64,000 nt of DNA from Linnemannia elongata. Taxonomy: Eukaryota; Mortierellomycota; Mortierellomycetes; Mortierellales; Mortierellaceae. Location of the stretch: NCBI GenBank assembly GCA_036320915.1, contig JAXBDG010000010.1:1116001-1180000 (forward strand), given 5' to 3'. How positions within the stretch are numbered: position 1 is the first letter of the stretch; the number at the start of each line of letters is the position of its first letter. A program made the translations under genes and the position numbers. Below, piece after piece: positions 13,585 through 25,103 of the stretch. The notes beneath the pieces are model-generated. The model made no database searches, was not told where the DNA came from, and was given only the letters and a program-made list of their open reading frames with translations.

Positions 13585-15410
13585 ATGGCACTTCCCCTTG
13601 ACAACACGTCCTTCCATGCCGCCATTGCGCGCGTCACTCTCCAAATGGAGAAACGACTCGACAGTCTCGAGACTGAACGGCAGACCCTCCCTCCTCACCC
13701 CTTTCCATCCGTTGAAAAGGTTCCCGAATATGGTCCTACCGATCCCGGTCTAGTCGATTTGCTCTTGAGTCCTGGAATCCCACAAGAAGGCAAAGGACTG
13801 GACAAGACAGTCGACCTCCTCTTGCAGTACATTGCCCCTGCCATTGCCGACAGTGCGGGGCCACGGTACTTTGGCTTGGTCACTGGCGGAGCGACTCCTG
13901 CATCATTGGTGGCAGACTGGATTGTGAGTGTTGTTGACCAGAACACGATCTTGAATTCTCCACGAGCCATGTCTGGGTACAGCGTTATCAAGGATCTTGC
14001 GATGCGGATGGTGTTGGATTTGTTTGTGCTTCCCACTACTTTGCACATTGCAGAGTCTGCGCAGCACCAGGTGTTGCAGGCAAGCGATAGTATTGATTTC
14101 CGTGCTCTCACCACAACTGGATCGACGGCCTCGAACGTGATGGGCATGGCGGCTGGTCGGCAGTGGTTAGGCATCCACGATCGCAAGGTCGACTACAGCC
14201 AAGAGGGGTATGATGGTCAGGTAGTCATTGTGACCAACATGGCGCACGCGACGGTCTGGAAGGCAGCCAGTATCTTGGGTATTGGTCGCAAGCAAGTCAT
14301 TGAGGTTTCTGAGATGGGTATGGATGTGGAGGGGAATGAAACTGTCTTTGAGAACGTTGTCAAGGAGCAGAAGCGCGCTGGCAAGTCCGTCCTTGTCTTC
14401 CTGAGCTTTGGAGAGGTCAACACCGTAAGTTTTGTTGTTCTGCGCACGATCTTGGGCGTAATGGTTTATTTCATTTATCCGAATTACATTTTGTTGTAGG
14501 TGGGCGCAAACGGATACTAACCTTGTATCTCTATAATAGGGCATTTTCCCAATGAACACTTATCGAATCGCGAGTATCTGCGAGAACAACAACGCCTACC
14601 TTCATATCGATGGCGCCTTCGGGATCTATGCTCGCTGCTCGCCAGATTACTCTCATTTGGCTCGCGGTCTTGAGAAGGCTCACAGTATCACTGGTAAGAC
14701 CGGATAATCTCTTCCTGAACAAACTTAATGAAATGTTTACAGGATGCCTGCAGTCAATGCAGCCGGTTCAATGGTCTGACAAACTCAAATCGCCTTTTTT
14801 GTTGAATGGGAAACTAGCTTGCGGCCACAAGTGGCTGAATGTGCCTTATGACTGCGGCTTCTTTATCTACCGATCGCACCTCGAAAAGCCTATTCTCGAG
14901 CCAATCTTCTCCTCCTCTGCCGCCTACCTGCCTTCGTCCGACTCGGGCCCCACACACCCAATGAACATCTCTATCGAGAACTCCCAACGGTTCCGATCCT
15001 TGCCTGTCTGGGCTACCCTGTACGCGTACGGTCGTAAAGGCTACCAAAGGATCATTGAGGAGAACTGTCGGTACGCCAAGAAGCTGTTTGACTGGATGAA
15101 GAACGAGCGGTCTGATCTGTACACCGTCTTGACAGAGGAATGCCCGTTGAACATTGTCGTGTTTGCCCAAAAGTTAACTCCAGAGTTGGAGGCGATGCCT
15201 GAGGGTGAAGCCAAGACTCAGGCGTTGGGCAAGAGGAATGCGGAGTTCTTAAAGCGGATCAACGAGACCGGGGTTGCGTACTTTTCGCCAACTGTTTGGA
15301 AAAGTCGTCCTGCGATCCGTGCGGCGATTAGCAACTGGAGGACGACCGTTGAGAAAGACTGGGAGCCTGTACGTGCCATGCTTGAGCAGCAAGCGAGCAT
15401 CGCTGTTTAG
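13585..15410 (+). CDS. PLP-dependent group II amino-acid decarboxylase
   Basis: Three exons (13585-14424, 14540-14693, 14818-15410) give 528 residues, the usual family length. Hallmarks of the glutamate/aromatic-amino-acid decarboxylase fold (PF00282) are present: the TTGSTASN phosphate-binding stretch near 177, His221 (HATVWKA) that stacks on the cofactor, Asp304 (LHIDGAFG) contacting the PLP ring nitrogen, and Lys336 in HKWLNVPYDCG as the Schiff-base lysine. The reaction would remove CO2 from an L-amino acid to give an amine in the cytosol. Substrate cannot be read from the sequence; tyrosine, tryptophan or diaminobutyrate are options. Splicing at 14817/14818 was chosen because only it restores the HKW block in frame. 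Introns are 115 and 124 bp. Confidence 0.9.
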
Positions 15411-15562
15411 ATATCGTATCCATAGACCTTAGCTAGTTACATGTATCGTTCCATTATTATGGTGCACGTATGTTTTTATTCTCTGTGGCACCGCCAAATA
15501 TGTATACTATGTACATTGCGAGATTGAAAGATTGACATCATCAACGATCACCGATCCTGCTT

Positions 15563-16057
15563 CTAGTTGGGAGGCAAGAGCTCATCATAGTCGGGTTCCC
15601 CGCTCGCAAAACCAGGAGGGTTTTGTCCAGGACGACCCTGACCCTGCTGGTGTCCAGCAGCATTCCTATTAGGAAGACCCTGGCGAACATTCTCGGGCAT
15701 GATGGGATCAAAACGAGCACCCTGGGGTACAGCATTTGGGGGCAAGTACGAGTCGTGATCGGGACCTGCTCGGAAGGGACCTGTGTTGCCTGTGTTGGCA
15801 CGACCTCCGGTATAAGGAGCGCCTGGTCCGGATTGACCACCGGTGTTGCGTTGAGCGTTCTGCTGGGAGGATTCTTGGGCAGAGGAGTGGGAGGAATGGT
15901 CGGCGTGCCAGGATGGGTGGTCGGGGGTGACGATCATGTCTGCGCCGTACTTGGAGTTTGAGGAGTTGATTGCTTGTTGGAGGGGGTTCTTGTTGTTGAT
16001 TGCGTTGGTGCCTCCGATGGTGGGGAGGCGGTCGCTGTTTCCGAGGTTGAATGACAT
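15563..16057 (-). CDS. PI31-like C-terminal-domain protein
   Basis: A 164-residue single-exon protein. Its last 70 residues match the C-terminal, Pro/Gly-rich domain of proteasome inhibitor PI31 (Fub1 in yeast): SYLPPNAVPQGARFDPIMP, then a GR-rich linker, then a final EPDYDELLPPN, which parallels the PI31 ending in PDPDH-LPPP-GYDD. It also has the GADMIVTPDHP stretch that precedes this domain in the family. The N-terminal FP domain of full-length PI31 is absent, and only 299 bp separate this start from HBS1, leaving no room for an exon encoding it. By family knowledge the PI31 C-terminus is the part that contacts the 20S core, so a proteasome link is inferred. It is divergent from HBS1. Confidence 0.7.
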   Translation of the reverse strand: MSFNLGNSDRLPTIGGTNAINNKNPLQQAINSSNSKYGADMIVTPDHPSWHADHSSHSSAQESSQQNAQRNTGGQSGPGAPYTGGRANTGNTGPFRAGPDHDSYLPPNAVPQGARFDPIMPENVRQGLPNRNAAGHQQGQGRPGQNPPGFASGEPDYDELLPPN

Positions 16058-16356
16058 GTTTTTTTTGTGTGTTTGTATGTTGAGGAGTTGTTGAGGGAGA
16101 AGTGTTGAAAAGGTGAAGGTGAAGAGTAGAACGAGAAAAAAAAGAGCACGGACATCTTCCTTGGCGAAACAAAAAAATGGTTTGGGTGTCTCCAATCCAC
16201 GTACAATACAAGCATCACTTGTGTCACGTAAACATCAAATCTTTTTTATTTCTCGCTTTCGTACTTTTGTCTGCCTCCGAGGTCAGTCCTCTCTCACACT
16301 TTTTTCACCAACAACCAACAACTCATACCCACCACCCAAGGAATCAACAACTACAC
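16058..16356. promoter_or_regulatory. Divergent promoter, PI31-like / HBS1
   Basis: Only 299 bp lie between the two start codons, so the promoters and leaders must overlap. CT-rich sequence precedes each ATG on its own sense strand. No TATA box is evident. Confidence 0.6.
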
Positions 16357-19300
16357 ATGTCGCGCCACAGGAACGTCCGAAACCTCGACATCGACGGTAA
16401 AACAAGCAACAGCAACAACTCACTCTGGCAATGGCCGAACTGAATCACCTTAACTTGGATTCTGCCTCAGCAGCTGCACTCGCTGTAACGCGAAATAACG
16501 CTGGCTTGAATACGAACCAGGCGCGCGTTAGACAACACTTTTACGGCTCCTTCGTACTGACCTGTCTCGACACTGGTCTTCTATATATATAATAGATGTC
16601 CTTGATGATGGATACGATGATGAGGACTATGCCGAGGAGCAGACCATGACCGCAGAAGAGCAAGGTAAACAGGCCGAATCACTACAGGGGCTCCGGATTA
16701 CCTAGCGAGGCAGGTTGACTTGTGTCGTGATATGAGGATCCCAGTCAACTTGGTCGACTAACATATGTTCCTCACTCTGCTTTATTCAAATTTACATCAA
16801 TGGATATTTGACTCTTTCGATCCTCGTCATGATTCTCGGACTTTTGCCGTCACACTGGATCTATGGACACATATTACTCTTGACCACACATCAAAACAAC
16901 AGCTCAGATGGCAGACGCAACGGAGGATGTCAAGTCAATGCTCGGAAGTGCAAAGGTCACAATCAAGGAGATTCAGGACGCATTATGGTACTACTATTTT
17001 GATGTCGACCAAGCTGCGGTCTACCTCCTTGGTAAGTGTTTACATTTTCCTTTATCATTGACTACGCCGCATATTTTTTTTTTCTTTGGCCTTGAATGAG
17101 AACATTGCCTAACTTTTATTTTTTGAACCTCCGGTGCCGATCATGACATAGATGAATTGTCAAAGAAACAAAAGGCTACAACGGCTGCGGCAACCAAGAA
17201 GGCTAGCTCAGTACCTAAACCAGCCCAGAGCGGAACAGCAACACCCACAGGCACGTCATCCAAGTCCGCCGCCCACCCTCCTAAAGGTAAACCTTTTCTT
17301 CCTAACCTGATGAGGCCATACTTATGACGTTGTTCTTCAAAGTCATCCCGTTCATTGAAAACTTACACCTCCGTCACCTCTCTGTTCATCGCATATTTAG
17401 CCAAGGAGTCACCGAAGGGACCAGCATCAGCAACACAGGATGATGACATTGTCGAATTCTTGGATGATGATGAGGTGCCACCATCACAGCTCCAGTTCGA
17501 CTTGGCGGCAATGAACTTTGGATCGTCCTTGAAGACCCAGTCCGCAAAGAAAGCAGCAGGCTCCACACCATCCGCAAAGGCACCTCTCTTGAGCGGCGGT
17601 GAAGGATTTGATCGGTCAGGCGCTGTAACCCCTGTAGGATCGGCACCTCCCTCTGGAATCTCGACACCCTCGAAAGCATCGACAAAGATCGGCAAGAGGA
17701 TCGATGTTGTGACAGAGTACCAGAAGCGCGTTGCCGAGAAGGAATCGCTGAATCTTGTCGTCATCGGTAAGAACTTACAACGAGTATAGGTTGCTATTCA
17801 TGGACTTTGCTCAAGTCTGGAGGTAATGTTTTGTTCTAACACATATGACTTTGTTTTTGGAAATGTACAAATAGGACATGTGGATGCTGGAAAGAGTACA
17901 TTGATGGGCCATTTGTTGTACTTGCAGGGCGAGGTCACCGAAAAGACGATCCGTAAGCACGAGAGGGATGCACAAAAGATTGGCAAGGCCTCCTTTGCCT
18001 TTGCCTGGGTTCTGGACGAGACTGGCGAGGAACGTGCCCGTGGAATCACAATGGATGTCGGAGTCACCAAGTTTGAGACGGAACACCGCCGGTTCACCTT
18101 GTTGGATGCGCCCGGTCATCGTGACTTCATTCCTAACATGATTTCAGGAACTGCTCAGGCTGATGTGGCTATCTTGGTGGTCGATGCGACAACAGGAGAG
18201 TTTGAGTCGGGTTTTGATGCCAATGGTCAGACCAAGGAGCATGCCCTTTTGGCCAGGAGTTTGGGTGTTCAGCAATTGGTCGTTGCGGTCAACAAGTTGG
18301 ATGTTGTCGGATGGTCTGAGGCTCGTTTCCAGGAGATTGTTGCCAAGCTGGAGCAGTTCTTGGTCAAGGACGCTAGTTTCAAGAAGTCTAGTCTGATATT
18401 TGTGCCATGCTCAGGATTCACAGGAGAGAACTTAGTCCGGAGGTCGAAAACTGGACAGATCTGTAACGGATCTGCGGTCAGTGATGCACCTGTTGACCCT
18501 TTGGTTGCTAGTGTTGTCGAGACGTTTGCGTGGTACAAGGGCCCTACTCTGATTCAGACAATTGATAAGTTGGATGCCCCTACGCGTGCTGTCGAGAAGC
18601 CTTTCAGGATGTCGGTGACGGATGTATTCAAGGGCACTGGAGGCGTTTCTGCGGCCGGTCGGTTGGAGGCTGGACATATTCAGATCGGAGAGGCCATCAT
18701 GGTCATGCCCGGTTCTGAAATGGCTGTTGTCAAGAGTAAGCAGCACTCATTTTGTATTTACTTCAAGGCTGTCGCGAGATCGCATATCAAGCTTGGGTAC
18801 GTATACTAATAACCTCCTGCATTCTTATCTTAAACATAGATATGGAGGTGAATGATGAGCCAACACGATGGGCAGCGGCCGGAGACTCTGTTCTGTTGAC
18901 ACTCAGTGGAATCGACATTTTGCAAGTCAGCACTGGATCGGTGCTTTGCGCAAGAGATGCACCCATCCCAGTAACAACCCACTTTGCCGCCCAGATAGTT
19001 GTTTTTGACGTCAAGATCCCCATCACCGTCGGCTTCCCTGTAAGTCATTTCTCATAGTGTTCTTTAGACTGCTTAACCTTCATGTTATCGGAGACATTCT
19101 TGTTTTGATTGAGCTGCCAATCCTAACCTTACTTTTGTGTATATATCTTTGCTGGAATAGATTATCATGCACCACCAGAGTCACAATGAACCCGGCGTCA
19201 TCTCGAAACTGGTAGCGACGATCGACAAAGGTACAGGAGAGGTTGTGAAAAAGAATCCACGTCATTTGGGCAAGAACACGACGGCTATGGTCGAGATCCG

Positions 19301-19430
19301 CTTGAACGGTCGGGCAATTCCTCTGGAGACGTTCAAGGACTCAAAGGAGCTGGGTCGTGTCATGTTGAGGAAGGGAGGCGAGACCGTTGCTGCGGGTATT
19401 GTTACCAAAATTTTGAGCTTTGGGTCGTAA
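16357..19430 (+). CDS. HBS1: Hbs1, ribosome-rescue translational GTPase
   Basis: Eight exons (16357-16396, 16596-16664, 16903-17031, 17152-17286, 17401-17766, 17875-18735, 18840-19039, 19161-19430) give 689 residues. The seven introns are 104-238 bp; all but the last are phase 1. An HBS1_N domain ([20 protein letters not shown], about residues 45-75) separates it from eRF3 and EF-1alpha. A disordered linker follows, then the GTPase domain with G1 GHVDAGKST (247-255), RGITMDVG, G3 DAPGH (324-328) and G4 NKLD (386-389), then two beta-barrel domains ([22 protein letters not shown]). With Dom34/Pelota it splits ribosomes stalled in no-go and non-stop decay. The first exon is only 40 bp; the start was chosen because it joins in phase to the acidic N-terminus typical of the family ([20 protein letters not shown]). 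Confidence 0.95.
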
Positions 19431-19567
19431 TGCCATCGATGCCGTTAAAAATTAAAATTTCACCATCAACAACTAAAATAACAGCGGAAAACTTTGGAGC
19501 ACAATACGAAAAGAGATATGTTTAATGTATGGGAACAAAAGTGTGAAAAACGCGCTGTTTTGTTTTG

Positions 19568-19568
<1 letters not shown>

Positions 19569-19602
<34 letters not shown>
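19569..19602. repeat. 34-nt T homopolymer
   Basis: An uninterrupted run of 34 T in the 184-bp gap between the convergent HBS1 and Fungal_trans genes, where both transcripts should end. Confidence 0.9.
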
Positions 19603-19603
<1 letters not shown>

Positions 19604-19614
19604 TACTTGTTTGA

Positions 19615-22600
19615 CTATTGAAGGATACGAGGTGAAGTACCGCCTTCGGAGCCACTGCCATGAGCACCACTACCATTGCTTACACTTCCAGGCCCACCAC
19701 CACCCGTCGAGGATCCACCCGGGGAGAGGGCAGGCGCATCGCCATACTCGAATTCACTGGGGAGATACATGAACGTGCTGTAGTCGTTCCTGGGATCATC
19801 CCGGGCATGGTTCGGGTTCATGTAGATATGGTCGTGGAAGGTCGAGATGGACCAGGACTGTAGGATCGCGTCCTCGGTCATCGACCCGGGCGAAGTCACC
19901 GACTCGGGAGATCCCAATCGAAGACTGCTCGTCGAGATGTTGTCAAAGCTTGGTCGCTGCTGGTGGCTGTAATGTTGTTGTTGTTGTTGTTGTTGCTGCT
20001 GCTGCTGTTGCTGGAGGTGGCGGTGGTGGGGGTGCATTCCGTTCGATGACGACAAAACCGCACCAGGATTATCCACAAAAGAATGGCCCCCAGTGCTGTC
20101 CATATCCATCACCGTGACACCGGGATTCGACGACTGAAGAAAAAAGTTGTCCATCATTCCATGGCCACCATTTATGTCGTTGTTGCTGCTGTGGACGGCA
20201 ACAGTTGGATACATGGCGGCTGAGGAAGACACAGGAACATGTGCTTGAGCTTGGGATGAGAGGGCTGAAGGTGTGAGGTTCGGGTGCTGCTGTTGTTGAT
20301 GGTCAGCAAGGGGTGCTCCATTGTTGCCCTGTCCTCGCTCATTACCACCATTGTTTGGAGGGTAAATCATGTTGTTGCCGCTGTTGAGACTTTGACTGAA
20401 GGCGATGAAGAGCTGTTGCTGCTGCTCAGGTGTCAGACTGGCAAATGCCGCTGGGTCCTGAAAGTCGATCGCAGGGAGACCAGTCGCACTAAAGGTTGTT
20501 TGTGCAGGCGTAGCTTGAGAGTGGCCGCCGTTCGACATCACCATCATCTGTTGCTGCAAAGAGTTTCCCGCGCCACTGGTGGCAGATGGATAACCTGTAT
20601 GTTGCTGCTGCTGCTGCTTTTGAAGGAGTTGCTGCTGAGCCTGGTGTGGATGCTGCAATGGATGCTGCGACGGATGGTAAGCGTTGTTGGTCCTGAACAT
20701 CTGAGGGTTGTGAACCTGCTGTTGTTGCATAAAGATTTGCGTCTTGTGCTTCGCCATCGCCATCTGTTGGAAATGTTGGTGGCGCTGATGGTCCAACTCG
20801 AGCTGTCCATGGCGTTGCAGCTGGTTCAACCGCGCCAGTTCCTGCTGGTTGCGCTCCTGGGTATACATTTGGAGGTGGAGCTGCTGCTGCATGTAGGTCT
20901 GGCTCTTGAGGTTAGGGTGCTGCTGTGTCGCCTGCATTGAAAGCAAGATCTGGGAAGGCGAAGCGTCCTCGGCGGATTGGCCATCCTGATACAGTGGTGG
21001 GCCGTTCTGGGAGGCAAGGATAGGCTGAGGCAAGGTCTCCTGCTGCTGCTGCTGTTGCTGTTGTTGTTGTTGTTGTTGTTGCTTCTGTCGTTCCTTCTTC
21101 TGCTGCTCCTGCTTCTCCTTCATAGCCTGCTTCTCCTCCAAGATTTGTCGGTGTTTCAATGCCGCTGCCTCCTTGGCCAGATCTAGACTAGACTTGTGTT
21201 GAGCGAGGGCTGCACGACATGAGGCCAGCAAGTCTGCGACATCCGACTTTTTCGACCGGTTGATGCGGAAGAACTGCAGATTCTCCACCCGCTCGATATA
21301 GTCCATCGTCTTCTGGAGATCGCGCCGTGACTCCTTGGCCAAAGTCGCATCGGTCGTACACTTGGCGTTTCGAAGGTGAATCCGAACTGCAAAGTTGAGG
21401 GAGTAGCGTGAAGGCGTATGCTGCTCAAACGTCCGTGGAGCCTCCTTCAGCAAAATACCGCCAATCTTGGTGATCTCCTTGGCGGCCTGCGTACAATATC
21501 CTTGCGAGTCCGGTTGGCCAGGCGCTGGGGGTTGGAATGCCTCTGGGCTCTTGGGGCTGGGCAGGTAAGGGTGATGCAGCAAGATGATGAGGGCATAGCA
21601 GAGGAGCTGTGCACACGCTGACAACCTCGAGATGTTGGAAACGATGCATCCGTCAAAGGGAACAAACTCGAACACCTTGGGCAGATTCCGTTGCCACTCC
21701 ACGAGCTCGTTATCCAGCCTCGAAAGATTCTCCAGGAGCACCGACCGTGGCGGTGGCGATGGGCGGGTGATCAGATTGGAGTTCTTGCGAATCCTCCGGC
21801 AGAGTTGCCAGCCGTGAAGGCAGTGAATGATGTACTGGTCGGAGAATGTCTCAGACTCGGGACCCAGCTCCCCAGCTGTGAACATGTCGATGCCGATCTC
21901 CTCGTCATTAATCAGCCCTGGCTTTCCGTTGATGGCAGAGGCCGTCGAGTCGAACAGGTAGCAGCACCAGAAGGTCCGTGCTCGGTACGCCCGCACGTAG
22001 GGGTTCACACTGTCGTCCAACTTGTTGTGCAAACCCATGTCCAATGCCATCGTAATTGCCTGACTAATAAACGCCGACCGCTGAGCCTGTGACTTGTGTC
22101 CGATAGCAAACAACAGCAGTGCCTGAACCGTACAAATATGCGTCGTCAGATACTTTTTCTCTAGCATGCCTATAAATAATGCAGAAAAATAATAGAGAAT
22201 GAGTTAGGGGGCAATGAAAAAATGGTTTGTCATAAAGAAGAACAGAAGAATAGACAACGTACCTTGACCACGCATGAAGAAATCCTCGCCTACAGAGCCC
22301 TCGTCGTTCACATCCCTGCGAAGAGTGATAGCATTTGGAGAGTACATGGAGCCACAGTAATAGACGGCGTTGCAGAGCAGCAAACAGTGTGGGATGTGAA
22401 CATTCTCTTGACACACCCGGAGAACCTCGCGCTGGACCATAGGAAGGCTGCTGTAGTGGTTCTATTGTATCCACAATAGACAAGAAGGCACGTGAGTCAC
22501 CGTCCAATTTACCCAGCGAAGAGGCAGAAATGAGCGTGGGACAACACCTGGCGCATAGTGGTCAACTTGGTTTACCTTGTAGTACAGATCAGTCAGTTGT

Positions 22601-24554
22601 TCCCGAGTGATGGGGTCAGGAAGAATCTGCAGCTCCTCTGGGACAAGGACATCGCCAGCAGTGTTGGAATCGCCCAGTTGAGCACCCCAGAGATCCTCTT
22701 CATTGAACGTATTCGTTACCATGGCCGCATTGGCTCCAAAGTAGGCCACGTTGTTGAGCGTCGTCTCTGCCAGCATGGATGCAATGCCCTCGATATCCTC
22801 GGCACTTGTGCGGTCGACGACGTTGACCTTCTTAGGCCTTGGTGGAGGAAGGTCCAGAAAGCTACCGGCCTTGGCATCTACAGACCCGTTGCTTGAATGA
22901 CGATTCCTAGATGAACCATCGGTGGCCTTTCGATTGAACACAAGTTAAAGAAAATCATTGGAATAGAAGAGGGTTAGCTGCTAGAAAATGGGTTTGTTTG
23001 CTTGATTTGGACACGATTACCAACGGAGACCCATTTTGCATTGCGGTCGAGGCCCTTTCCTTCAAAAAGACCTAAGGCCATTGCTCATCTATTTTTTTTT
23101 TTTTTTTTTTTGGTGTCTTGTGTCCTGTGTTTTGCGTTTGTTTTTTGAGTTCTTCTCGGTTCTTTTTTTTTTTTTATCTGTCCGAAGGAAACAACGACCA
23201 AAACATTCGCTCACAGTGTTTATACTTCTCCACAAGCACACAGATACTGTATAAACACACACAGACAGACAACCCCCAAACATTCACCGAGGGTGAGTAT
23301 ATAGGATACATTGCGGAAACTACATCACCCTCTTCTTGAGCAATAGTGGCCCATATAACAGACAATTAGCCCGAGTGAGGGATAGATGGATGCCAACGCG
23401 AATGAGAATGCGGACAGCCATTTTGGTTTTTGGTTTTTGGTTTTTGGTTGGGTGTTTTGTTCTTCCTGCTTTAACCTTCGTTCTTGTATCCGATTTGCCC
23501 TTCTTGGTGGACCCTTCCCACGGGCTGTTTGCTCTCCAACTGAGGGCTCATACCATTCCATCGTTTCGACCCCAAAGGTTGTCTCGCTTTGTATGTCCAT
23601 TTCCTCGTTCATCGTTCAATGCTCACTGCGACAAGGAAAGGGCAAGTGCCAATCGCCCAATTGATATTCCTCCGAGCACCCATTCACTATTCGTCCATTC
23701 ATTCCTGTCCTGTCTGACCACTGGACAAGACATGAAAAAAAACAAACCGCCTGGACGCACTAACCTTGATGCCGTACACTCGGGAAATAAATGAACAAAA
23801 AAATAAAAAAAAATAAAAAAAAAACTTGCTCCACAACCTCAAAGGGTCCAGCGATACTCTTCTGCAACCATAAACACACCCACATAACCACCTTCCTTTT
23901 ATATGTTGTTTCGAACCCACAATGTATCCAGGAAGTGAATTGACCCACAAGTTGGACCCTTCTTTATGACCATGTCCACTAAATACAAGGCTGGGCTGGG
24001 GGTGGGTGAACCTCGTATTGAGTGAGACAGACGTGAAAGTTCTGTCGTGGATGGAACAGGAGAAGAGTAAGAAGAACAAGAAAAAAGAAACTCACCTCTG
24101 TAGAAAGTGATTCACGTCGACCGATACTGGTAGCGATGCTGCTGGTGCTGTTGCTTCGATAATGTTGGAAGCTCTCGGAGCTGTACTTGTCGGTCAACAC
24201 CGAGGGGTCCAACTTCAGAGGTTGTGAGGGCAGAGGGTGGTGTTGAAGAGACTTTGGTTGCTGATAGACCATGCCACCGTTGATCTTGCTATTGCTATTG
24301 CTCCGGTTCTTTGTGAGGCCGTTGGTGTGTGAATGTAATTTGGGAGAGGTGGGCGAGGCGAGTATCCGTGTGGGCGATGTAGGGGAGGCGGAAGGAAGGC
24401 GGTTTGAGGGTGCACCGGTGGAGGATGTTGTTGTTGTTATTGTTGAGATAGTGGTTACGGTTGAAGCTGTGCCTGGTTGTTTGCGCTTCTGTCCGCTCTT
24501 GAACCTCTTGGCGTTCTCCTCGTTCTGGGGGAATGAATCTTCTACTTCAGCCAT
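19615..24554 (-). CDS. Fungal_trans-domain transcription regulator
   Basis: Four exons in transcript order (24554-24096, 22926-22576, 22461-22263, 22169-19615) give 1187 residues. The Fungal_trans (PF04082) domain spans roughly 250-560: PDPITREQLTDLYYK, HYSSLPMVQREVLRV, YLTTHICTVQALLLFAIG, ALDMGLHN and RTFWCCYLFDSTAS. The C-terminal 600 residues are Gln/His-rich with a Lys/Gln/Glu coiled-coil-like segment and poly-Gln runs coded by CTG/TTG-complement repeats. Such proteins normally bind DNA through an N-terminal Zn2Cys6 cluster, but I see no Cys-x2-Cys cluster in exon 1 or 2. Exon 1 has only a basic KRFKSGQKRK patch. The first intron is 1169 bp, ten times the others. The gene is probably nuclear; its target is unknown. 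Confidence 0.8.
22927..24095 (-). other. 1169-bp first intron of the Fungal_trans gene
   Basis: Donor GTGAGT and acceptor GAAAG are both phase 0. It contains T runs at about 23091-23111 and 23164-23175, a repeated GGTTTTT tract (about 23424-23447), and no open frame with a zinc-cluster pattern on the minus strand. An unrecognised small exon inside cannot be excluded. Confidence 0.6.
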
Positions 24555-25066
24555 GTGGATCGTCGCAACTGTCGTTGGTGTTGTCTGTGGAGTGTGAATG
24601 TTGGCGTTTCGGTGGGGAGTGAGAAAGAGTGAAAGGGGTGTGTGATTTGGCGGGGAAAGGAAGACTGAATGTTGAGAATGCGCGGTTGTTGTTTTGGAGT
24701 ATGTTTGTGTTTGAGAGTCTGAATGTATGAATGAGCAGTGAGGTATAGAAAGACTATGGGAGGGGAGGGGGGTTAATTAGTGAAGTCAAGAGAGGGTGTG
24801 AAGGAAGGAGTGTTCAGGGAGAGAATGTTCAAGGAGGGAGTGTTCAAGAAGAGAGTGAAAGTAAGAGTTAAGGAGAATAATAGAACAAAGGTTGTACAAG
24901 TGAAAGGTAAAGAAAGTAACGGTATAAAAGAGAAGAAGAAGAAGAAGAAGAAGTAAGAAAGAAAAGAAAAAGAGAGGGAAAATAAAGAGAAGAGAAAGTG
25001 TCGAGGTTGAGTAAGAAAGTCGAGGCGATTATCCAATCAGCCACGGGTCTTGTTTTTTAGAAGAAG

Positions 25067-25103
<37 letters not shown>

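Noticed and set aside
24773..25036. Phe/Ser/Leu-rich frame like a signal or membrane peptide
   Set aside because: Purely the pyrimidine-rich leader read as codons; repeats of TTC/TCT, no start context.
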